Part shown: positions 24,444-57,522 of the stretch, piece after piece
How positions within the stretch are numbered: the first letter of the stretch is position 1
Layout: the number at the start of each line of letters is the position of its first letter
Origin: Phallusia mammillata
Lineage: Eukaryota > Chordata > Ascidiacea > Phlebobranchia > Ascidiidae
Length of the DNA stretch: 64,000 bases
Assembly (NCBI GenBank): GCA_003260075.1
Contig: QLIY01000541.1
Span: forward strand, 45,875 to 109,874
Reading direction: 5' to 3'
The notes under the pieces: model-generated
Database searches by the model: none
What the model was told of the DNA's origin: nothing
The model's input: only the letters and a program-made list of their open reading frames with translations
Translations under genes and position numbers: made by a program

Positions 24444-27400
24444 TCTCTCGTCACCAGCTGCACGGATAAGACCTTATAGGTCGAAACAGTGTGCACTGTT
24501 TGCATTTTAATTGTCTATTTTTTGGTTTTCTTTAGAGTCAGTCTGGATGTATTTTCTGTGCAAGCCAACTCAAAACCCAAGTGGTACGAAAAAGAGGACA
24601 AGGGCTTCTTTCGGGGCCGAGACAGTCGCCAGGAACGTCTTGACCTGGCTGCTATGAGTCTAAAGAACCCTGAAATTCTGGAAGCGGGAATAACTCGTTA
24701 TTTTTTCTTCAAGAAAGACGAAGTCAAGTATGGCAAACCGGTCCAACACGTTTCATTCTACGATTTTTTCAAGGTAAAATATTCTTTGTCCAATAATTGA
24801 TTGATATGATTTAATCGTAGCTACGTCACAATGTGTTGAAACAATCGTTATTGTTACGTCACATTATCACATTTTTGTTGACAATTGTTTTTTCGAATTA
24901 TTTCGTATTAACAACACGTTTTTTAACTTTTTACGTGTGACGTCATAAGGGCACTACAACGTCACAAGGCACTATGGCGCCATGAAAGAGGTTATTATTA
25001 CGTTACAAGGGCACTATATATAATGTTTCCAGAGCCCAATATTACGTCACAAGGGCACTTTATGACGTCACTAGGTCACTATGACATCACAATTGTAATA
25101 TTACGTCACAAGGTTACTATTACGTCGCATAAGGGCACTAGATAATGTCTCAAGCGCACTATATTACGCCACAAGGTCACTATATTACGTCACAGGTCAC
25201 TATATGACGTCACAAATGCACTATGTCGTCACTCGGAGCACCGAGTAACCGAATAACAAAAGTTAAAAAGATCTTGCTTTTTCCAGTACAAATACCAGAT
25301 AAATGTCGACGGAACAGTTGCTGCTTACCGGTTCCCTTACCTGATGTTGGGAAATTCTGCAGTCTTTAAACAGGATTCAGGATATTACGAACACTTCTAC
25401 AAGCAACTGGAACCGAATAAACATTACATTCCAATAAAACACGACCTCACTGATGTTATAGAGAAGCTGAAATGGGCGCGAGCCAACGACGATAAGGTAT
25501 TGTGGGTACTAATTTACTAATCCTGAAGGTAGAGCTATAAACACCATACCTCATGGGCGATCCACTTTCACAAGGTGGCGTAACGAGCAGAATTATTTAT
25601 TTAGCGGTTAAGAGGGCTTGCGTTAAGAAATGAGTGTTTAATTTTTTTACATTAGTAACTAAGTGTTTTTATTGAATTATATTTTTTGGTAAATACCTTA
25701 CCCCGACCCTAATAGCCCTAACCGTGAGCATTTTTGGAGATATAACGTTTTAAATGTAATAAGTGCTGTTTGCGCCACCTTTCAAAAATTAGCTAAATGT
25801 GGGTCTCCAGTGAGTTATGGTGTTAGTAGGTAAGAATCCTCCAACCCAGGGAATATCTAGTAACACCATAACTCACGTCAGTCGCACAGTTTGGTAATTT
25901 TCGGTAGGTGGCACAAAGAGCACATATTCAATTGAAAACGGTACGTCTCAAAATATGCCACCGGTTAGGGCGATTAGGGTTGGGGTTAGGTATTAGCATT
26001 TAAAATTCAATAAATCGAACCCAAAAATTTTACGAATGTAAAAATTTCAAAAGCTTATTTCTCAACCCAACCCCTCTTTAGCCGCTAAATAAAAACATTA
26101 GCTCTTTACGCCCCCTTGTGAAAGTGAATCTCCCGTGAGGCATGGTCGCAACCCCCATAAAATAATTTAATGAATGTTATACAAGTAGGCTACGACAAAG
26201 AAAAAACATGCATTTTTACTTAACACGTCCCAAGCACATAATAAAAGTTGACTGAAACGATTCACTAAAACGCATTGCCATTTTATTCGGATCGGTCGTT
26301 TCTACATTTATCTCCCATTTTTGAGTGTATTAAGGTTGTGTTTATTGTTGATCAAGTGGTGTAACCAAGGTTAACTAGATTGCATGGGCGAGCATTGCTG
26401 TTCGCAACAAAAATATTATGAATCATTCGTGTTTGAATTGCTACACCAAACCGCTGCGAACCCTAAAAGTTCACGAGACCCCTGTAAGGGTTGTTGGGAA
26501 CCTTAGGGTTCCGCGGAACCCCGGTTGAAGAGCACTGGTTTAAATCGAAAAAATCATATCATGTAATTAAACGAAATTCTTTTTTTTAGGTTCGAGAAAT
26601 TCAAGAGGCTGGAACCAAACTTGCAAGAGAAATTCTGACTCCGGCTAATATACTTTGCTACCACGTGGCATTGTTCAATGTATGCCAATATGTTTCCTCA
26701 TTTTGTGTCTGTGACGTCAAGTAATGTATGACGTCATTTATGTCGTCATTTCCATCCACACTGAAGCAAAAAAATGTCCTTCAAACTTGACCGTTTTACG
26801 TTTTTTTTTAATTTTAATATAGTATCCTCATTTAGTGACGTCATAATGTGATGTGTGACGTAATATAAAAGGCCAAAAATTTGGTGACGTCATGATGTGT
26901 GACGTCATAAAAAAGTTAAAAGTGATATTTTGGCCAAAAATTTTGTTTAAAACCATTTTTGCAACTACGTCACTCGTATGACGTCATCTGTTTTGTCAGG
27001 CGTACGCGGCGAAGCAGAATGGGACCGTTGAGGTGTTGGAGGGAATGGAGAAACTGGATCAGCCGGAACAAAAATCCTGTCGTTGCCGCAGGAAAAACAA
27101 AAATAAGGTGATGGTTTGTGTCATTTTCGGGAGAGCTACTAACACAGGAACTCACAGCACACACGGTTTTCTAAATACCGATTGAGGGCGTAAAGAGCGC
27201 AGCTAAAAACAGTAAAACACCGGGATAGGGTTAAGGACTAAATTTAACATAAACAACTAGGGTTTTTAGGTTTTTATTTTATTCTTATTATTATTATGAA
27301 ACCTCAGACTAACCCTAGTGCGTCACCTACCGGAATTTAGCAAACCTGCGTGCAGGGAGTTCCTGTGTTAGTAGTTTTACCATACTTCACGGCAGACTTA

Positions 27401-27955
27401 CGTTTATCTAAATTTAGGTGGCACAAAGAGCTAAATTATTAACTNACTAAATTTAACATAAACAACTAGGGTTTTTAGGTTAATTTTATTCTTCTTATTA
27501 TTGTGAAACCTCAGACTAACCCTAGTGCGTCACCTACCGGAATTTAGCAAACCTGCGTGCAGGGAGTTCCTGTGTTAGTAGTTTTACCATACTTCACGGC
27601 AGACTTACGTTTATCTAAATTTAGGTGGCACAAAGAGCTAAATTATTAACTTGGAGATTAAAGAGGAAAATAAATTTTGCGCTATGAACAAAATTTTAAT
27701 TTTTAGTAATAATATCCTACTTCTAACCCGAATAGCTTTGTTACATGTACGCCTTGGCAAGCAGGTTTCCTAACGAGCTCTTTTTCGTAAAAAATCAGAA
27801 TAAGTTATTAAAGGAAAAGCGAGTATATTTAATTTGCTTTAAAGGCGAACTGTCGGTAATTTTTTTGTGTGTGCAAAAATTCCTCTATGTAACATATATA
27901 TTTCTATTAGTTTCACTGCATTTTTTTTGTTTTGCAGGCAAAAGATGAACTATAA
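15164..27955 (+). CDS. POGLUT2: POGLUT2/3 (KDELC1/2) protein O-glucosyltransferase, 10 exons
   Basis: Exons 15164-15327, 16982-17187, 20254-20501, 22215-22292, 23198-23364, 24536-24773, 25287-25496, 26590-26679, 27000-27107 and 27938-27955 have GT/AG borders and consistent phases and give 508 residues, close to the vertebrate length. A signal peptide (about 1-18) is followed by a filamin-type domain (about 22-123; [20 protein letters not shown]) and a CAP10/Rumi-type glucosyltransferase domain (about 140-490). NLGDWPLE (243-250, Asp246 the likely catalytic base by analogy with POGLUT1), SWCGS (261-265) and RGRDSRQER (314-322, UDP-sugar site) are intact. The last exon encodes only AKDEL, an ER-retention signal. 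In vertebrates POGLUT2/3 glucosylate EGF repeats of Notch and fibrillins in the ER. The gene looks functional. Parts of exons 1 and 3 also appear as extra copies next to C10 runs, probably assembly overlaps. Confidence 0.93.
15271..15441 (+). repeat. Duplicated 3' part of KDELC exon 1 with its donor, split by C10
   Basis: 15271-15350 (end of exon 1, GTAAGT donor and start of the intron) is repeated at 15362-15441 after a C run. The copies differ at two positions (AAGAAAAAC/AAGAAGAAC and AAAAT/AATAT). The second copy lacks an acceptor and the upstream part of the exon. Confidence 0.8.
15831..15886 (-). ncRNA. Hammerhead ribozyme with intact core (minus strand)
   Basis: Minus strand 5' to 3': stem I strand CCAGTGGA, CTGATGA, stem II GACC-TTATA-GGTC, GAAA, stem III AAGTG-TG-CACTGT, cleavage triplet GTC, then TGCAGCTTATC. 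All core bases (C3 U4 G5 A6 U7 G8 A9 and G12 A13 A14 A15.1) and the canonical GUC site are present. Stem III has one mismatch, and stem I is weakened by substitutions relative to the family (AGCTGCA pairing TGCAGCT). It lies antisense in KDELC intron 1, inside a unit interrupted downstream by a hAT-like MITE. Confidence 0.75.
16100..16155 (-). ncRNA. Hammerhead copy with lost G12 (minus strand)
   Basis: This is the duplicate of the copy at 15831. CTGATGA and stem II GACC-TTATA-GGTC are kept, but GGTCGAAA reads GGTCAAAA, removing the catalytic G12, so cleavage is not expected. Confidence 0.7.
16181..16511. mobile_element. hAT-like MITE (CAGTGTTTCTTAACC ends) interrupting a hammerhead unit
   Basis: Ends CAGTGTTTCTTAACCTT and GGTTAATAACCCCTG. 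The flanks CCTTACAC and CTTTACCA are an imperfect 8-bp duplication. The host unit resumes as AGTCTGTTCGATGCCAC. A partial duplicate of its left end is at 15913-16012. Confidence 0.7.
16655..16710 (-). ncRNA. Hammerhead copy with mutated core (minus strand)
   Basis: Stem I CCAGCTGTA, then CTGATAA (G8 changed to A), stem II GACC-TTATA-GGTC, GAAA, CAGTGTGCACTG and TTGCAGCTT. The unit continues to about 16820, and a further 3' half sits on the plus strand at 16829-16855. G8 is essential, so this copy should be inactive. Confidence 0.65.
17385..17838. mobile_element. hAT-like MITE with perfect 8-bp TSD
   Basis: Ends CAGTGTTTCCCAACCT and AGGTTGGGAACCACTG, flanked by GTCTGCAG on both sides (17377-17384, 17839-17846). 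The interior carries GGGTCGC repeats near both ends. It lies in KDELC intron 2. Confidence 0.9.
17807..18208. repeat. 196-bp direct duplication split by C10
   Basis: 17807-18002 recurs at 18013-18208 after ten C, with several substitutions (GGCAGTTCCC against GGCGGTTCCC). It includes the right end of the preceding MITE, which therefore appears twice. Confidence 0.8.
18373..18670. repeat. 120-bp duplication split by C11, over a MITE-like element
   Basis: 18373-18492 recurs at 18504-18623. The second copy continues into ACTGGTTGAAAATCACTG (ends 18670), which pairs with CAGTGATTTTTAACCGG (18439 and 18570), so a hAT-like element is probably present. No clear target duplication is seen. Confidence 0.65.
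18778..18957. mobile_element. hAT-like MITE (CAGTGGTGGGATTC family)
   Basis: Ends CAGTGGTGGGATTCAG and GAATCCTACCACTG. The flanks GATAGGGT and GAAATGGT are only a poor match. It lies in KDELC intron 2. Confidence 0.75.
19413..19718. mobile_element. hAT-like MITE (CAGGGGTGTGCAACC ends)
   Basis: Ends CAGGGGTGTGCAACCT and AGGTTGCACACTCCTG, flanked by GAATAAAG and GAGTAAAG (8 bp, one mismatch). The interior has CGGCCCGCGG blocks. Confidence 0.85.
19842..21430 (+). repeat. About 0.75-kb direct duplication containing KDELC exon 3, split by C10
   Basis: 19842-20667 is followed by ten C (20668-20677) and then a near-identical copy from 20678 up to the N gap. Exon 3 is present in both (20254-20501 and 21086-21333), each with intact acceptor and donor. 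The second has one visible residue change (CPKSF to CPISF). I use the first copy in the gene model; only one is expected in the real gene. Confidence 0.85.
20018..20209. mobile_element. Short hAT-like MITE (CAGGGGTGTCCAAC ends)
   Basis: Ends CAGGGGTGTCCAAC and GTTGGACACCCATG with flanks GTAAACAC and GTATACAT (two mismatches). It appears again at 20854-21045 through the surrounding duplication. Confidence 0.65.
21431..21735. other. Assembly gap (305 N)
   Basis: The run of N lies in KDELC intron 3, at the end of the second copy of the exon 3 duplication. No exon needs to be missing: exon 3 joins exon 4 in phase 0 across it. Confidence 0.95.
22320..23150 (+). repeat. 70-bp minisatellite, KDELC intron 4
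   Basis: About 11-12 units of 70 bp with the core GAAGCTCGTTAGGAAAC, CCGCTTTA, CAAAGTCGTGCATGTAAC and AAGCGCCATGGTTGACT. Unit starts at 22501, 22571, 22761 and 22831 confirm the period. A single N at 22630 joins out-of-register units. The same family lies in MT-MMP introns at 32.8 and 50.4 kb. Confidence 0.85.
23388..24006 (-). repeat. tRNA-derived SINE (minus strand) split by a GC-rich element
   Basis: On the minus strand the tRNA-like head (GATGGCTAAGTGGGTAGCG, GGATTCTAATTCTAC, GTCGCTTGTGTTTCCCTG) lies at 23880-24006. The tail (GGACTCATTATGAGC, TGCCCGCCCACTGAGG in related form) lies at 23388-23445. Between them sits the GC-rich element 23452-23815. The intact relative is at 42187-42440 on the plus strand. 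Confidence 0.6.
23452..23815 (-). mobile_element. GC-rich inverted-repeat element with G-quadruplex motif
   Basis: Ends GGTTGTAAGTAGGGCC and GGCCCGTTTACAACTC, flanked by CTTCGAGCA and CTTCGAGCT. The plus strand at 23717-23737 reads four GGG tracts with 2-4 nt loops (GGGTTCGGGCCGGGTTTCGG plus one G), a canonical intramolecular G-quadruplex pattern. It lies in KDELC intron 5, so the G-rich strand is the transcribed RNA sense. Confidence 0.75.
24309..24510 (+). ncRNA. Hammerhead-ribozyme unit with mutated core and G34 run
   Basis: The unit runs from GATGCCCAGTTGTGGCATCG to TTTGCA. The ribozyme (24456-24505) has stem I AGCTGCA, CGGATAA in place of CTGATGA, stem II GACC-TTATA-GGTC, GAAAC and CAGTGTGCACTG. 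Two core changes should abolish cleavage. Positions 24408-24441 are 34 G, replacing about 16 nt found in the copy at 38.8 kb. It ends 25 nt before KDELC exon 6, in sense orientation. Confidence 0.65.
24930..25235. repeat. Short tandem array with ACGTCACAAGGGCACTA units
   Basis: Roughly ten imperfect units of about 25-35 bp built on TTACGTCACAAGGGCACTAT in KDELC intron 6. Several contain the full palindrome TGACGTCA. Confidence 0.7.
25530..26155. repeat. Inverted pair of dispersed repeats, KDELC intron 7
   Basis: 25530-25830 (AGAGCTATAAACACCATACC, CCTTACCCCGACCCTAATAG) and 25855-26155 (inverted; AACACCATAACTCACG, ACCCCTCTTTAGCCGC) belong to one family and could fold back on each other in the intron RNA. 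The family also lies at 6580-6860. Confidence 0.6.
27136..27377. mobile_element. Inverted-repeat element, KDELC intron 9
   Basis: Ends CTACTAACACAGGAACTC and GAGTTCCTGTGTTAGTAG are inverted matches. The interior has ACCGATTGAGGGCGTAAAG and CTAACCCTAGTGCGTCACC. No coding capacity. Confidence 0.65.
27237..27651. repeat. About 207-bp direct duplication joined by a single N
   Basis: 27237-27444 recurs at 27446-27651 across the N at 27445, nearly identical. It partly duplicates the preceding inverted-repeat element. It looks like a contig overlap left unmerged. Confidence 0.8.
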
Positions 27956-28081
27956 AAAGCAACTACGAAACGTCATTTAAAATGCAGTGAAAAATATACA
28001 CACATCTTTTGTATGCAAGTTCAATACATTTTTTACATCAACAAATGTGTGACAAAAGGAGTTTTAAAAAAAAATGATAGT

Positions 28082-28412
28082 TGTAAATCGAGTCGGGTTC
28101 TAGTTCGGGTCGGTTTCGGGCTTTTCGGCTTTGGGCTTGTAGTTTATTAAAAAAACGGGCCTGATTGGGACCTGACTTTACAGTCTGTGTCAGTATTTTT
28201 TGGAATAAATTTGACTAGCTAAAGAACTAGTTGCTGGACCTGACCTATAAGGTCAAACAGCCCCAAAACGCCTTTTTATCTTGCCTGGTGCTTCAATGTA
28301 TATACGCCTGTCAAAAAACTTACGGGCCTAACTGGCTTCTTAAAAACGAACCGGGTTTCGGGCTCTTGCTTCCGGTTCGTGCTTCAATTTTAAACGCAAC
28401 TATGGTTAAATT
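28082..28412 (-). mobile_element. GC-rich inverted-repeat element
   Basis: The plus strand begins GTTGTAAATCGAGTCGGG and runs through GGTCAAACAGCCCCAAAACG and ACTTACGGGCCTAACTGG to AAACGCAACTATGG, a decayed member in minus orientation. Confidence 0.65.
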
Positions 28413-28707
28413 ATTTCAGCAAAACTGCCAGTAGGCTAATATATGATGAGTAAAACATGACCACTTTAACAAAATTGGTTGCTTAGTTATTATTATGTCC
28501 TGAGTATTATGTACCGAATTATATTAGTACCGAGTTGTCCTGTAAAGTTAAAATTTATAGTGTTTTTGAGTGAGCACCGCAGGCTTCATGTTTTTTTTGT
28601 TTTTTTTATTTGGACATGAATTGAACTGTGAAACATAGTGAAACGCTTAGGCTTAGTCTATCTGCTTTTAAATCACTGTCCCCAACTGCTCATAATACAT
28701 GCTAAGT

Positions 28708-29029
28708 CAGTGGTTTTCAACTGGTTTCAGGCGATGGACCATTAGTCCAATTAAATGAATATAGTGGACCAGTTTACCAAATATTCATTGAATAAGTTAT
28801 AATGCATATAACCAGTGGTGGGATTCAGCCAGTTCGCACCGGTTCTATAGAACCGTCTCACGAAATTTTATTAGATCAGCAAATCGGTTAGCAATACTGA
28901 CTACTTTCAATGGGCTTTTTGTAACAGAACCGGCTAAAAAATATGACTTTTGTGATAGAACCGACTTACAAAAAAATTGAATCCCACCACTGTATATAAC
29001 AACCATGGACAAACAGTTGAGAACCAATG
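28708..29029. mobile_element. hAT-like MITE (CAGTGGTTTTCAACTGG ends) hosting another MITE
   Basis: Ends CAGTGGTTTTCAACTGG and CAGTTGAGAACCAATG, with flanks TGCTAAGT and TACTAAGC. A second MITE (28813-28992) is inserted in it, so this one is older. Confidence 0.75.
28813..28992. mobile_element. hAT-like MITE (CAGTGGTGGGATTC family), nested
   Basis: Ends CAGTGGTGGGATTCAG and GAATCCCACCACTG, flanked by CATATAAC and TATATAAC (8 bp, one mismatch). It is inserted inside the MITE 28708-29029. Confidence 0.85.
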
Positions 29030-29291
29030 TACTAAGCCATTTGCCAATATGACATATGACCATTTATTGACCAATTAACGAGGTTTAGGAGACATGTAGT
29101 TCATCTTTTACCCTTCATGTACAACTTTTTGCCAGACCAATTATAGGGGGGGGGGAAACAGTTGAGAACCAATGTACTAAGCAATTTGCCAATATGACAT
29201 ATGACCATTTATTGACCAATTAACGAGGTTTTAGGAGACATGCAGTTCATCTTTTACCCTTCATGTACAACTTTTTGCCAGACCAATTATA
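29011..29291. repeat. 135-bp direct duplication split by G10
   Basis: 29011-29145 recurs at 29156-29291 after ten G (29146-29155), with few differences (GTTTAGG against GTTTTAGG, GTAGTT against GCAGTT). From here rightward the junction runs are G instead of C. Confidence 0.8.
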
Positions 29292-29448
29292 ACTGACAAA
29301 ACAATAAGGTATTACCGGTATATTCAACCGTAAGAACCAGAAAAAATGTACATGTTAACTTAATGATTTTGCGGTGCAAAACAGTTGATTTCTAATCACT
29401 AAAGACTGCCCAGTAACATGTCTGTTTATCCGTTAAGCAGGCAGAGCG

Positions 29449-29793
29449 GAGTTGTGAACGGGCCTGAAACTGGAGCCCAAACCCGAAAGCACAAGCCCGA
29501 AACCCGGCCCGAACCCGAATCGTTTTTGAAGTCCGTTTAGGCCCGAAAATTTGATTGACAGGCCTATATATTAAAGCCTCAGGAAAGACCAAAACAAAAA
29601 AAAACAATAGACGGTTGGGTATTAACAAGGCGTTTTGGGGTTTTTTGATATTAGGTGAGGTCCAACAACTGGCTACTTAGCAAGATAAATTTATTCAAAA
29701 AAATACTGAATCAGAGTGTAAAGTCTTGCCCGAATCAGACCCGTTTTTTCAAAGAAGCCTAAGCCCGAACCTGGCCCGACTTACAACTTTGAG
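29449..29793 (+). mobile_element. GC-rich inverted-repeat element, near-complete
   Basis: Starts GAGTTGTGAACGGGCC and ends GGCCCGACTTACAAC. The full internal order of the family is present with no homopolymer run. Confidence 0.8.
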
Positions 29794-31255
29794 ACAAAGA
29801 CCTCCCCTATGCATTAAACCGCCCTAATCACTCCCTTGGGACTTGGTGTCTGACTGTTCAGCGTACACATATTTACTCCAGTTTTGGCAGACGAAGAATT
29901 TTATTCAAAACTTAGGAATGTAAAAATAAAACGGGCAGGGTGAAAAACGAAAGAAGAGAAAAAGGAAAAAAGGGCTTTGACGTAGAACTGCAGTACAGGA
30001 TTAGAGAAATGAAAAGCAAAAAAAAAAAGTTTAAGTAATGTGTGCTATAAGGTGATGATGACGTAATAAAACTAACTTGCGTGTTATGACGAAGCAACAA
30101 CGTCATCGAAAAATTGAAGATCGCACTGCAACACGTAAAGCACACAAATACGTCACACATATTACGTCACAGAAATGACGTAAACTTGCATAAAGTTCAC
30201 AAATAAGAAGCTTTAAGATTAAAATGCACTAAAAATTTTCGCGATTTAGGTAACAAATTTGCTGGGCATTACAGAGCTCCGAATCTTTTAGATTCGGATT
30301 CTAAAAGTGCGTTTATTCCGAGTAATTTTTTCAGGAAGGTAAACTTGTTTTGAATATTTATTCGAATCCAAATTTAAGTTTTCTTAGGTTAGAAAAATAT
30401 GATTCGAATACTTAAAATTATATTGATTCGAATCGAAACGCGAGTATTCTTGAATCAAAGAATTTGACTCGAATATTTCAGATTCGGATTCGAAATCTCT
30501 AAAATGGACATTCGGTAAAAGTGAATCTGTTGTTCAATTTAAAAAATCTGTTTACAGTTTTTAGCGTAAAATCATAAGGACTAGAATAAAATGTTTTAAA
30601 AACACTTGATATTTAGACATTGAGCATATGATTTTAAAACGCAATGAATACTTTCGTTTTAGATATAGAACAAATGAAACGCCACATAGAAATGTAACCA
30701 TTAATTTCACAACGTTTCGAGTAAAACCATCTTTAAACGACCAAAACGTCATCTTTGCAAACCGAATCTTTCAATAACCAACGAAAAACAAAGGCAAATT
30801 GATCTCCAGCCATTCATAACATTTCACACTTAACACGGTTTTATAACTCATGACGTCATTGTGACTGTTTGTGACGTCATAATTACAGCGGCGCAAAAAA
30901 TAAGGATTTCGATGGTAGGACTGCCACTGTGAGAATGCACACAAATGCGTGACGTCATCGAAACCAGCCGATGACGTCAGACGTATTGCGTCATTAACAG
31001 CACCAATACTCCACTGGTATGGGTAAATGATGTGGTTACAATAAATAAAGTGAGAATGGTACTGAATTTGTAATCTCAAATTGTATGCTGATGGTAAATG
31101 GAAAATACTGCTGTTATGAAGTGCATTTTAGAATTTCTTGACTGGTTTGGGGGGGCAAAGTTTTTTAGATGCACCCCAAACCTGAGACAAACTGATATAG
31201 ACCATCTTCTCTTTAGCAAAATAAAGAAACGAGGACATGCAAATTTTCTATGAGT

Positions 31256-54775
<23,520 letters not shown>

Positions 54776-54889
54776 CGTAGCAGTTTTGTTTTTTCGACAA
54801 TAATAATTAACAGTATGTACAAAAATCCTAAATATTTCAAATTACTGAAAAATCGCTATTAAACAACACACAAAAAAGGTTATTTGGGG

Positions 54890-55030
54890 AAAATTTGTTG
54901 CTTGCTGAAAGAAAACATAGCGACACAGTTGCGCTAGAATAATCACCAAGTCAAAAATTGCTGTGCAACATTGAAACGTTATGGAGCGCAAGGCAATGAC
55001 CAAGCGCGCTGCAGCTACACCTTAATGTAA

Positions 55031-55093
<63 letters not shown>
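54890..55093. repeat. Dispersed repeat ending in a 59-nt G run
   Basis: 54890-55034 matches the GCCGGAAATAGCTG family (ACATAGCGACACAGTTGCGC, GCGCTGCAGCTACACC). G from 55035 to 55093 follows where the repeat ends. Confidence 0.65.
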
Positions 55094-55095
<2 letters not shown>

Positions 55096-55262
55096 AAAAC
55101 GCTTTGAAGAAAGAATCTACAAAAATATTAAAATGGCTTCGTTACGTGTCAGTGAATTAAAAGCACAGCTGCGTGGCCTCTCAAATACTTCCCAAACAGG
55201 CGTTTTGTGATGTCATAAACTACTTCCCTGAGTTTCTTGTCGAGACCCGGAAATGTGACTTC

Positions 55263-55876
55263 GTAAATGCAATTCAACAATTTCGCGAAATTATTGCGAA
55301 TGCCGTTTTGAAATTGCATCGTACAATTATGTACAAATTTTACGCATGTTTGTTTTGCGTTTTTTACCTATTTTTTAAAATTTTAAATCGCTTGTATTAT
55401 TTGTCATACTTGTCATAAAACTTTTAAAAAGTGTTTAAGTTTAAATTATGCAATTTGATGCATATAATGTATGAAAACTGTTACCACTCAAAACCTTTAA
55501 ATAACATGCAATTTTAAAACTCAGTGTTTAAATAAAAATACTTTTTTCAATGTTGGGGGGGGGGGTAATGCAATTCAACAATTTCTCCAAATTATTGTGA
55601 ATGCCTTACTGAAATTGCACGGAAGAATTAGGCACTAATTTTAAGCCTGTTTGTTGTGCTTTTTTCATCTTTACAAATTTGATTTTTTGTACTGTTTGTC
55701 ATACTTGGCCTTTGAAAACTAAGTGTTTAAGTTCAAATTATGCAATTTGATTCATACAATGTATAAAAACTGTTACCACTCAAAACCTGTAAATGAGATG
55801 CAATTTTGATTCATACGCTGTTTACGTTTAAAATTCAGTATTTAAACAACAAAACTTTTTGCGATTGGGGGGGGGG
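55263..55876. repeat. About 0.3-kb diverged duplication with two G10/G11 runs
   Basis: 55263-55554 and 55565-55866 align along their length (ATGCAATTCAACAATTTC, TGTTACCACTCAAAACC) at perhaps 85-90% identity. G runs are at 55555-55565 and 55867-55876. Such divergence suits two haplotypes of a very polymorphic animal. Confidence 0.75.
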
Positions 55877-56426
55877 TTGTTACCATTGTTCAGTCATTCA
55901 AAAATTGTGAATCAAAAACGATTAAGTGGTGCTAAAAGTGTAACAAAAACGCGCCGTCAAAACAGCAATGCGTGATAGTAGCAGCAATAATAGCATTGTC
56001 CTCATTTCAGCACCCCGGCGTGTGTTTTGTTTATGTTAAACAAACGATGATAATGATTACAAAGAGGTCGCGTTAGTTGTTCGTTTTGTGTTACAAGAAG
56101 GCTATACGGTTATTACATTCAAATTAAATGTGTCGCTTTCCGTTATCAAACGTTATTTGACACTTTTAAACTAAATTACCAATAGTAGCATTGCCAATAT
56201 TTAAGATAAATGTTAACTTGAAAGGCCGTTTTCAATCAAGTTGAAAGAAAATAGGAGACAAACTGGTTAGGCTTCCATTATTATACAATAACTAGCACCT
56301 TTGTTAGCCCAGAGCAAACAATACTAAAAACAAACCTTGTCTTTGCTTCAATGGCAGTCAAAAGCCCTCAATCAAGCAGTTTATCACCTCGTAATCAGTG
56401 AAGGCATAAAGTTTATGTCTCCCCTT

Positions 56427-56846
56427 GGTTTAGAACTGTGTTCAATTTCAATTATTAACGTAGAACTTATTAAGTCTCTTCTGCGTGCTGTAGAATGCTG
56501 CTATTGCTACATTACAATTACAATTGGGTTATGTTTGCCAGCACCCTTAAGATAGTATGCTGATTAACTAAATTTAAAACAATAGTGCTTTGCTTGTCAG
56601 TTTTAAGCTAGACCATTTGTGCCCAATCAGCAGGGGGGGGGGCTTTAGAACTGTTTTCAACTGAACCCAGAGCTTATTAAATCTCTTCTGTATGCTGTAG
56701 AATGCTGCTTTTGATACATTGCAATTACAATTGAGTTATGTTTCCCAGCGCTAGCACCCTTAAGATAATATGCTGATCAAACTAAATTTAAAACAATGGT
56801 GCTTTGCTTGTCAGTTTTAAGCTAGACCATTTGTGCCCAATCAGCA
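56427..56846. repeat. About 205-bp diverged duplication split by G10
   Basis: 56427-56632 and 56643-56846 align (CTGTAGAATGCTGCT, GCTAGACCATTTGTGCCC) with substitutions and small indels; ten G lie at 56633-56642. Confidence 0.8.
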
Positions 56847-57083
56847 CTTTTTATATCGCAATACATCTGCAAGTATTCATATCCTATAGACAAGCGTGGT
56901 AATGTACACCTAACTTATTGACTGTGTGTATAGCAGTGCTGTACAATATTAAAACGAGCGGAAATTCGGAATTGCTAAGCGTTTCCCTTGTCTGCCAAAC
57001 CGCACCACATGTTTTGAGTCAAGGAAACCGTAGACAGAATTCAAACAAGTCGATTATAATGCAATAGACCTTGTATCAATCAA

Positions 57084-57522
57084 ACACAATACCGCTAGAG
57101 AACTTACAGGTAGGCATTCTGAATACAGTTGACGTTGAAAACAGCAAACAATATAAGCACACAAGCTCCCCAGAAGTTGTGGTTTTGTTTGATCAAGCCT
57201 TTTTCTAAAACCTATGGGCTACTGGTAGAGTTATCTATTGTTTAAAACGCTGGAGAGAATGGACTTATTGTCTAGCAGCTCATATTACGTTCCACCAAAA
57301 GGGGGGGGGGGACACAATACTGCTAGAGAACTTACAGGAAGGCATTCTGAATACAGTTGACATTGAAAACAGCAAACAATATAAGCACACAAACAGCTGT
57401 TAGTTTTTGTTTGATCAAGCCTTTTTCCAAAACCTGTATGCTACTGCTAGAGTTACCTATTGTTTAAAACGCTGTAGAGAATGGACTTATTGTCTAGCAG
57501 CTCATATTACGTTCCACCAAAA
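57084..57522. repeat. About 215-bp diverged duplication split by G11
   Basis: 57084-57300 and 57312-57522 align (GAGAACTTACAGG, AGAATGGACTTATTGTC, ATTACGTTCCACCAAAA) with several differences and a small deletion in the second copy. Confidence 0.8.

Larger units (their letters stand above)
27956..31255. other. Spacer between the convergent KDELC and MT-MMP genes
   Basis: Both genes end toward this 3.3-kb region. It holds two GC-rich elements, a nested pair of hAT-like MITEs, a duplicated segment and an inverted-repeat block of GATTCGAATC motifs (about 30273-30505). I see no coding exon and no clear AATAAA for either gene. Confidence 0.55.
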
